From NCBI GenBank assembly GCA_021819345.1, contig JAKARG010000067.1, positions 1 through 10,793 on the forward strand: a stretch of 10,793 bases of DNA, in the 5' to 3' direction. Source of the DNA: Actinomycetes bacterium. Its GTDB lineage: Bacteria > Actinomycetota > Acidimicrobiia > Acidimicrobiales > Palsa-688. Shown one piece after another: positions 6,416 through 10,793 of this stretch (positions are counted from its first letter, which is position 1; every line of letters starts with the position of its first letter). The translations under genes and the position numbers were made by a program. The notes beneath the pieces were generated by a model that saw only the letters and a program-made list of their open reading frames with translations, did no database searches and was not told the DNA's origin.

Positions 6416-7729
6416 ATGGACCTTCCCCGCCTCGAGGATCTCCCCGACCCCGCCGGAAAGCGGGTGCTGGTCCGAGCGGACTACAACGTCCCCCTCGATG
6501 GGTCGCGGATCACCGACGACCTACGGATCCGGGCGACGCTGCCGACGCTCACCTGGCTGCTGGGCCGCGGTGCCGCCCAGGTGACCGTCTGCACCCATCT
6601 CGGTCGCCCAAAGGGCCGGGTCGACCCGCGCTACGACGTCGCACCGGTCAGGGCGCGCCTCGCCGAGCTGCTGGCCGGAGCCGGGGAGGACCCGTCGAGA
6701 GTCACCCTGGCCGACAACCTCCGCTTCGACCCGGGAGAGGAGGCCGGCGACCCCGACTTCGTCGAGCGCCTGGTCGAAGGCCAGGACCTCTACGTCGACG
6801 ACGCCTTCGGCGCGGCCCACCGCGCCCATGCCTCGATCGTCGGACCGCCCCGTCACCTGCCTTCTGCGGCCGGCCGGGTCCTTGCCCGGGAGGCGGAGGT
6901 GCTCTCGTCGCTTCTCGACCACCCCGCTCGCCCGTTCGTCGCCGTCCTCGGCGGCTCGAAAGTGAGCGACAAGCTCGGGCTGATCGAGTCGCTCGCCAGC
7001 CGGGTCGACACCCTGGTGGTAGGCGGGGGCATGTGCTTCACCTTCCTCGCCGCCAGCGGTCACAGCACCGGGGCGTCGCTGCTCGAGGCGGACCGGGTGG
7101 AGGCCTGCCGCGCGCTGCTCGACTCGGGACGAGCCGTGCTGCTGCCCGGCGACCTGACCGTGCTCTCACCGGGCGGCACCTTCGGGCCGGGCCACGAGCC
7201 GACCGGCGAGGTCCGCCACGTCGGGGCGGACGTCCCCGACGGCTGGACCGGCCTCGACATCGGCCCGGGCACCGCTGCGGACTTCACCGACGCCATCGAA
7301 GGCGCGGCCACCGTGCTCTGGAACGGTCCGATGGGGGTCTTCGAGGATCCCCGCTTCGCCGCCGGGACCCGAGCGGTCGCCGAGGCGGTCGCCGCCACCC
7401 GGGGCTTCAGCGTGGTCGGTGGTGGCGACTCGGCCGCCGCGATCGCCGCCTTCGGCCTCGCCGACCGGGTGGACCACCTCTCCACCGGCGGAGGGGCGTC
7501 GCTCGAGCTGCTGGAGCACGGTGACCTCCCCGGGCTGGCCGCGCTCCGCGAGGCTGCGGCCCGCGCGGCCCAGAAGGGGGGCCCGAAGCCGCCGGATGGC
7601 AGCGAGAGCGACGGAGCCGCCGGCGAGAGGGGCAGCAGCGCCGGTGAGCACGCCAACGCCGGAGAGCAGGGCCGCACCGCCGGCGGCCCCGGGGCCGCGG
7701 CCACGCCGGCGAGGGGCGGGCGCGGGTGA
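6416..7729 (+). CDS. pgk: Phosphoglycerate kinase with a low-complexity C-terminal tail
   Basis: The protein has 437 residues from ATG 6416; a TTG at 6401, nearer gap, would add five residues, and neither has a clear Shine-Dalgarno sequence. It transfers phosphate from 1,3-bisphosphoglycerate to ADP in the cytoplasm. Signatures: RADYNVP (20-26), HLGRP (61-65), ADNLRFDPGEE (99-109, with Asp where most have Glu), LGGSKVSDK (178-186), GGGMCFTF (203-210), WNGPMGVFE (302-310), GGGDSAAA (335-342) and TGGGASLELLE (357-367). The normal fold ends near residue 376 (LPGLAAL). The last ~60 residues are Gly/Ala/Glu/Arg-rich with a repeated AGE motif (residues 402-404, 409-411 and 415-417) and look disordered. 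The stop overlaps the tpiA GTG by 4 bp, and the tail DNA (GAGGGG) supplies the likely tpiA ribosome binding site. Confidence 0.97.
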   Translation: MDLPRLEDLPDPAGKRVLVRADYNVPLDGSRITDDLRIRATLPTLTWLLGRGAAQVTVCTHLGRPKGRVDPRYDVAPVRARLAELLAGAGEDPSRVTLADNLRFDPGEEAGDPDFVERLVEGQDLYVDDAFGAAHRAHASIVGPPRHLPSAAGRVLAREAEVLSSLLDHPARPFVAVLGGSKVSDKLGLIESLASRVDTLVVGGGMCFTFLAASGHSTGASLLEADRVEACRALLDSGRAVLLPGDLTVLSPGGTFGPGHEPTGEVRHVGADVPDGWTGLDIGPGTAADFTDAIEGAATVLWNGPMGVFEDPRFAAGTRAVAEAVAATRGFSVVGGGDSAAAIAAFGLADRVDHLSTGGGASLELLEHGDLPGLAALREAAARAAQKGGPKPPDGSESDGAAGERGSSAGEHANAGEQGRTAGGPGAAATPARGGRG

Positions 7730-8538
7730 GCCCCGCCAGGGACCAGAGCCCCCAGGGACGCCGGCGCCCGCTGGTGTCGGGCAACTGGAAGATGAACTTC
7801 ACCCACCTGGAGGCGATCCAGGTCATCCAGAAGCTCTCCTACGCCCTCGACCGGGGCCCGCTCGCGACCGTCGAGGTGAGCGTGCATCCGGCGTTCACCG
7901 CCCTCCGCTCGGTCCAGACCGTCCTCGACGCCGACGAGATCCCCGTGGCCCTCGGTGCCCAGGACGTCCACTGGGAGGACAAGGGACCCTGGACCGGCGA
8001 GGTGAGCCCTCCGATGCTCGCCAAGCTCGGCGTCCGCTACGTCATCGTCGGGCACTCGGAGCGCCGGCAGCGCCTCGGGGAGACCGACGAGCAGGTGTCG
8101 ATGAAGCTGCGGGCGACCCTGCGAGCCGGGATGACCCCGATCTGCTGCGTGGGCGAGACCGCCGAGCAGCGCGACGCCGGCGAGACCGACCAGGTGGTCC
8201 TCGGTCAGCTCGGCTCGGCCCTCGAAGGCGTCGCGCCGGCCGAGGTCGCCACCATGGTGGTCGCCTACGAGCCGATCTGGGCGATCGGCACCGGCCGGAC
8301 CGCCACGCCCGGAGACGCCGGGCAGGTCTGCGCCACCCTCCGCCGGGAAGTGGGGGAGCGGTGGGGAGCCGAGGCCGCTGCCGGCATCCGGATCCTCTAC
8401 GGCGGGTCGGTGGACGAGCGCAATGCGGCCAGCCTGCTCGCCGGCGACGACGTCGACGGCGCCCTGGTCGGCGGGGCGAGCCTCGACCCGGTGGCCTTCG
8501 CCGCGATCGCCGCCGCCGCAGCAGCAGCGACAGCGTGA
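7726..8538 (+). CDS. tpiA: Triosephosphate isomerase
   Basis: The protein has 270 residues, slightly long for the family because of a 15-residue basic N-terminal lead and an Ala-rich C-terminal end. It interconverts dihydroxyacetone phosphate and glyceraldehyde-3-phosphate, usually as a cytoplasmic dimer. Catalytic residues: K22 in GNWKMN, H110 in IVGHSERR, E182 in YEPIWAIGTGRT; phosphate-binding YGGSV is at 225-229. GAQDVHWEDKGPWTGEVS (77-94) is the usual loop-3 region. The GTG start overlaps the pgk stop (GTGA), with GAGGGG about 10 nt upstream as the ribosome binding site, indicating translational coupling. A later start would cut into or sit too close to the first strand (RRPLVSGNWKMN), so GTG 7726 is preferred. 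It is the last gene of the gap-pgk-tpiA set; a hairpin region follows. Confidence 0.97.
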   Translation: MSPARDQSPQGRRRPLVSGNWKMNFTHLEAIQVIQKLSYALDRGPLATVEVSVHPAFTALRSVQTVLDADEIPVALGAQDVHWEDKGPWTGEVSPPMLAKLGVRYVIVGHSERRQRLGETDEQVSMKLRATLRAGMTPICCVGETAEQRDAGETDQVVLGQLGSALEGVAPAEVATMVVAYEPIWAIGTGRTATPGDAGQVCATLRREVGERWGAEAAAGIRILYGGSVDERNAASLLAGDDVDGALVGGASLDPVAFAAIAAAAAAATA

Positions 8539-8554
8539 GCGCAGCCGGCTCCTG

Positions 8555-8574
8555 AGCCCAGCCCAGCTCAGCTC
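8555..8574. repeat. Pentamer tandem repeat after tpiA
   Basis: Four successive pentamers, CCCAG twice and then CTCAG twice, lie 17 bp after the tpiA stop. Confidence 0.6.
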
Positions 8575-8619
8575 AGCTACCGGCCGGCGGGCCCAGCCCA
8601 GCGTGGCGGTACCGCTCCG

Positions 8620-8669
8620 CCAGCACGCCCGCCGGCGCCGGGCTCCCCAGCACGCCCGCCGGCGCCGGG
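8620..8669. repeat. 23-bp perfect direct repeat with 27-bp period
   Basis: The same 23 bases (beginning CCAGCACGCC, ending CGGCGCCGGG) occur at 8620-8642 and 8647-8669. The short segment before each copy is also similar (GCTCC), so the duplicated unit is about 27 bp. Confidence 0.85.
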
Positions 8670-8673
8670 GAGC
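8642..8673 (+). terminator. Hairpin after tpiA, possible terminator
   Basis: GCTCCCC (8642-8648) pairs with GGGGAGC (8667-8673); the 18-nt loop is itself self-complementary (CGCCGGCG). It lies about 105 bp after the tpiA stop and before the secG promoter. No T-run follows. A terminator role fits the position but is inferred. Confidence 0.4.
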
Positions 8674-8780
8674 GACCCACCCGCGCCCAACAACCTTCGG
8701 TGAACGCCTAGTGTCGGCCACGTGGACCCCGCTGGTTACCGGCGTGTTACAACTGTTCCAAAGATGGCCGCGAAGCAAAG

Positions 8781-8807
8781 CACCTGTCTCGAAAGTCGGG
8801 ACAGGTG
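8781..8807. promoter_or_regulatory. 11-bp-arm inverted repeat, operator-like
   Basis: Arms CACCTGTCTCG (8781-8791) and CGGGACAGGTG (8797-8807) are complementary at all 11 positions (one G-T wobble as RNA) around a 5-nt centre. The dyad ends immediately before an extended -10 element and covers the expected -35 zone, so binding by a dimeric repressor or activator is plausible. No transcription factor family can be named from the sequence. As it lies upstream of the predicted transcript, it is more likely a DNA site than part of the secG leader. Confidence 0.5.
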
Positions 8808-8808
8808 G

Positions 8809-8817
8809 TGCTATCGT
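8809..8817 (+). promoter_or_regulatory. Extended -10 promoter of secG
   Basis: TGCTATCGT contains the extended-10 TGn and a TAnnnT hexamer (TATCGT, 8812-8817). The -35 at 17-bp spacing (TCGAAA) is weak, as usual for extended -10 promoters. Predicted transcription starts near 8824, giving a leader of about 60 nt that includes a small CACCC/GGGTG hairpin (8826-8840) and the secG Shine-Dalgarno sequence. Confidence 0.5.
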
Positions 8818-8869
8818 GACCTTCGACACCCGGCAGGGTGGACGGAACCAGACCGATCCGAACCAGTCG

Positions 8870-8876
8870 AAGGAGG
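8870..8876 (+). promoter_or_regulatory. Shine-Dalgarno sequence that decides the secG start
   Basis: AAGGAGG lies 9 nt before the TTG at 8886 but directly abuts the ATG at 8877, which leaves no spacer. It therefore favours the TTG start. Confidence 0.65.
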
Positions 8877-8885
8877 ATGTGCAGC

Positions 8886-9116
8886 TTGCTGACGGCGGTG
8901 ATCATCGTATTACAGGTCCTCGTCTCGGCGGCGCTGATTTTCCTCGTCCTGCTCCACAGCGGCAAGGGGGGAGGGCTCTCGGACATGTTCGGGGGCTCGG
9001 TCGGCTCGACGGCGGCAGGATCGACCGTCGCCGAGCGCAACCTCGACCGGGCGACGGTCGCCTGTGCGGTCGTCTTCGCCTTCACCACCACGATCCTTGC
9101 GATCAGGTTGCAATAG
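8886..9116 (+). CDS. secG: Preprotein translocase subunit SecG
   Basis: Read from TTG 8886, the protein has 76 residues, a typical size for SecG. It is the small membrane subunit of the SecYEG channel that assists protein export. Two membrane segments (about residues 3-23 and 57-73) flank the conserved cytoplasmic loop HSGKGGGLSDMFGG (24-37) and the STVAERNLDRAT segment (46-57). The TTG is chosen because AAGGAGG lies 9 nt upstream and the resulting N-terminus (MLTAVIIVLQ) matches the family; the ATG at 8877 adds three residues with no spacer to the Shine-Dalgarno sequence, and a GTG at 8838 adds a basic lead that looks untranslated. secG commonly follows gap-pgk-tpiA in Actinobacteria, but here a 347-bp spacer and its own promoter suggest separate transcription. 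Confidence 0.94.
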   Translation: MLTAVIIVLQVLVSAALIFLVLLHSGKGGGLSDMFGGSVGSTAAGSTVAERNLDRATVACAVVFAFTTTILAIRLQ

Positions 9117-9143
9117 GCACGACACAGTGAAGTTGCAGTAGGC
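9107..9143. repeat. 12-bp imperfect direct repeat at the end of secG
   Basis: GTTGCAATAGGC (9107-9118, spanning the secG stop) is repeated as GTTGCAGTAGGC (9132-9143). GACACAG also recurs nearby (9121-9127 and about 9157-9163). This looks like a small local duplication; possible binding-site use is unknown. Confidence 0.5.
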
Positions 9144-9179
9144 GGGCAGTAGTGCGGACACAGATTGCGGGGAACGACC

Positions 9180-9285
9180 CACCGGCTGCTACGGCTCCGG
9201 TGACGCACCCCGATCCTCGGAGGCCACCGACATCGGGGCTCCGGTAGTTGGCAACTAGAAGGTCAACCGTGCCGCCGGCCGGTTG
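9180..9285 (+). other. Four successive hairpins in the leader of the binding-protein gene
   Basis: Stems read directly: CACCGG/CCGGTG (9180-9185 with 9197-9202), CCCCGAT/ATCGGGG (9208-9214 with 9232-9238), TAGTT/AACTA (9245-9249 with 9253-9257) and CAACCG/CGGTTG (9264-9269 with 9280-9285). The last ends 6 nt before the Shine-Dalgarno sequence of the downstream gene. It could be a cis-regulatory leader RNA or terminator-like structure after secG. It matches no riboswitch class that I recognise, and GC-rich DNA gives chance stems easily. Confidence 0.4.
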
Positions 9286-9291
9286 GGAGAC

Positions 9292-9298
9292 AAGGAGG
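9292..9298 (+). promoter_or_regulatory. Shine-Dalgarno sequence of the solute-binding protein gene
   Basis: AAGGAGG lies 10 nt before GTG 9309 and supports that start over the in-frame ATG at 9387, which has no such site. Confidence 0.7.
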
Positions 9299-9308
9299 GT
9301 CTCGATCA

Positions 9309-10793
9309 GTGGCTAGTTACGATGGGCAGTCCCTGCCCGAGCCCGGGGTGCAAGCTCCCCGGAGCTCGAGGCGCAGATCTCGCTGGATGACCGCAGGGGC
9401 GGTCGCCGGCGGCCTCGCCCTGGCGCTCAGCGCCTGCGGCTCCACCTCGGCCAGCGCAGCCAAGACGGCCAGCACCAAGAAGGTGAGCTCGGCAACCAAG
9501 ACGGCCAACAAGACCACGGCTGCGCTCAAGGGCCTCTACGGGACCCTGCCCAAGGTCGGCACCCCGAAGAGCGGTGGCACGATCACCGTCGGCGAGCTCA
9601 AGGGCGCCACCCCGACCTACGCGATGCCGATCGTCCCTGGCGCCGACTCGAGCGTCTACACGATCGACGACTACATCGACATGTACAACACCCCGCTGTA
9701 CTGGGCGCCCGTCGGGGCCACCGAGACGATCGACCAGCCGCTCAGCCTCGCCGAGCTGCCGGTCTTCAGCAACGGAAACAAGACGATCACCATCAGGATC
9801 AAGCCCTGGAAGTGGTCCAACGGCACCCCGATCACCGCAGAGAACGTGGTCGAGTACATCGACATCCTGAAGGCTGCGGTCGCCGAGAGCGCCGCCAACT
9901 ACGGCAACTTCTCGCCGGGCTACTTCCCGCAGAACGTGGCCAGCGCCACCGCCAGCGGCCAGGTCCTCACCCTGCACCTGACCAAGGCCTACAACCCGAC
10001 CTACTACACCGACGACCAGCTCGACCTGCTCAACGCCCTGCCGCCGCAGTGGGCGATCACCTCGACCGGGGGCAAGCCGGTCGACTTCGCCAACCCGGCC
10101 GAGGCCAAGCTGATCTACAACTACCTGAACAAGCAGGGCTCGGACGTGGCGACCTTCGGGACCAACCCGCTGTGGAAGATCTCCGACGGCCCGATGATCC
10201 CCTCGTCGTTCAACGCCACCACCGGTGGCTTCACCATGGTCCCCAACACCCACTACTCCGGCCCGCAGAAGGTGCGCTTCGCCAAGCTGGACGCCCTCGT
10301 CTACACCTCGGTGCAGGCTGAGTTTAACAACCTGGAGGCCGGCAACCTCGACATGGGAGGCGTCGACTTCTCCGACCTGCCGAGCGTGGGGCGGATCAAG
10401 GGCAGCTACGCGGTCTACGGCCTGCCGGACTTCGGCTTCAGCTACGCGGCGTTCAACTTCGCCGACAAGACCGGGGACTTCAACCACATCATCTCCCAGC
10501 TCTACATCCGCCAGGCGCTGGCGCACCTGGTCGACCAGCCGGGCTACATCCGGGGCTTCTACAAGGGGGCTGCCGGCGCCGACTACGGGCCCATCCCGGC
10601 CATCCCGGCGAGCCCCTACGCACCGGCGAGCGCCACGAGCACGCCTTATCCCTACAGCACCGCGACCGCGGCGAGCATCCTGCGGGCGCACGGGTGGAAG
10701 GTCGTGCGCAACGGCCAGACCACCTGTGCCAAGGCGGGTACCGCCGCCGACGAGTGCGGGGCGGGCATCCCGGTCGGGACCAAGCTGGCGTTC
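9309..10793 (+). CDS. Family 5 extracellular solute-binding lipoprotein (peptide/nickel-type ABC importer), 5' part
   Basis: The frame is open for 495 codons to the window edge with no stop, so the gene is truncated. The N-terminus has a basic region (RSSRRRSRW, residues 18-26), a hydrophobic core (AGAVAGGLALAL) and a lipobox LSAC with Cys43, indicating a lipoprotein. The run of arginines is Tat-like but not a clean SRRxFLK. A Lys/Thr/Ser/Ala-rich linker (44-80) precedes the binding domain, which starts at SGGTITVGEL. WSNGTPITAENVVEYI (about 169-184) and IRQALAHLVDQPGYIRGFYKG (starting near residue 400) are hallmarks of the DppA/OppA-type SBP_bac_5 family. The protein would capture a peptide or similar solute outside the membrane for an ABC importer; permease genes may follow beyond the edge. 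The GTG start is supported by AAGGAGG at 10 nt. Substrate is not predictable. Confidence 0.93.
   Translation, partial: MASYDGQSLPEPGVQAPRSSRRRSRWMTAGAVAGGLALALSACGSTSASAAKTASTKKVSSATKTANKTTAALKGLYGTLPKVGTPKSGGTITVGELKGATPTYAMPIVPGADSSVYTIDDYIDMYNTPLYWAPVGATETIDQPLSLAELPVFSNGNKTITIRIKPWKWSNGTPITAENVVEYIDILKAAVAESAANYGNFSPGYFPQNVASATASGQVLTLHLTKAYNPTYYTDDQLDLLNALPPQWAITSTGGKPVDFANPAEAKLIYNYLNKQGSDVATFGTNPLWKISDGPMIPSSFNATTGGFTMVPNTHYSGPQKVRFAKLDALVYTSVQAEFNNLEAGNLDMGGVDFSDLPSVGRIKGSYAVYGLPDFGFSYAAFNFADKTGDFNHIISQLYIRQALAHLVDQPGYIRGFYKGAAGADYGPIPAIPASPYAPASATSTPYPYSTATAASILRAHGWKVVRNGQTTCAKAGTAADECGAGIPVGTKLAF

Noticed and set aside
7576..7729. A possible -1 frameshift giving a PGK-TIM fusion like that of Thermotoga, since tpiA is in the -1 frame and a slippery G GGG GGC lies at 7576-7582.
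   Set aside because: The -1 frame from that site meets a TGA near 7645, before tpiA, and no good slippery site lies after it; overlapping GTGA coupling explains the junction.
8606..8615. A perfect 10-bp palindrome GCGGTACCGC.
   Set aside because: It is too short to mean much in GC-rich DNA, and nothing around it suggests a promoter.
8718..8725. Palindrome CCACGTGG in the tpiA-secG spacer as a possible regulator site.
   Set aside because: It is a single 8-bp palindrome about 90 bp from the best promoter with no second copy; not supportable.
7060..8829. A 589-codon minus-strand open frame antisense to pgk and tpiA, and similar long antisense or alternate-frame openings across the glycolytic genes.
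   Set aside because: High-GC coding DNA produces such frames by default; their translations are Arg/Gly/Pro/Ala-rich with no family resemblance, and the opposite strand holds unmistakable PGK and TIM.
8722..8892. A 56-codon open frame from GTG 8722, with a TAGTGT -10-like box 7 nt upstream and an end overlapping secG; possible leader peptide.
   Set aside because: Third codon positions are only about half G/C, unlike every real gene here, and the frame runs through the promoter and dyad of secG.

Overview
The window is very GC-rich, with coding regions whose third codon positions are nearly all G or C. It carries a classic Actinomycetota gene order: uvrC, rapZ, yvcK, gap, pgk, tpiA, secG. RapZ, SecG and GAPDH all read like actinobacterial versions. 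Together with the lipoprotein at the right edge and many non-AUG or leaderless-looking starts, this suggests a member of Acidimicrobiia or a nearby deep-branching, high-GC actinobacterial class. That placement is an inference from style and not a database match.

Left part (1-3473): the 3' portion of uvrC is followed by a non-conserved block. The block holds a convergent minus-strand gene for an AbiEi-like/DUF559 protein, about 510 bp of repeat-rich DNA with no credible gene, and a plus-strand SAM-dependent methyltransferase. This block separates uvrC from rapZ, which are usually close neighbours.

Centre (3474-8538): rapZ and yvcK are 3 bp apart. They are followed by gap, pgk and tpiA, with pgk and tpiA overlapping by 4 bp, so this is a compact same-strand run. 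RapZ and YvcK belong to families that tie cell-envelope precursor supply to carbon metabolism. GAPDH, PGK and TIM catalyse consecutive steps of lower glycolysis/gluconeogenesis. The whiA gene that normally follows yvcK in Actinomycetota is not present here.

Right part (8539-10793): a 347-bp spacer holds duplicated hairpin DNA and a good extended -10 promoter preceded by a perfect 11-bp-arm inverted repeat. Then come secG (preprotein translocase subunit), a 192-bp spacer with four successive hairpins, and the 5' part of a family-5 (peptide/nickel type) solute-binding lipoprotein gene that runs off the edge.

No tRNA, rRNA, CRISPR array, transposase or integrase was seen. I found no clear undescribed system. 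The most interesting points are the operator-like dyad at the secG promoter, the hairpin-rich leader before the binding-protein gene, the missing whiA, the orphan AbiEi-DUF559 gene, and short tandem duplications in most of the larger spacers and in some disordered protein segments.
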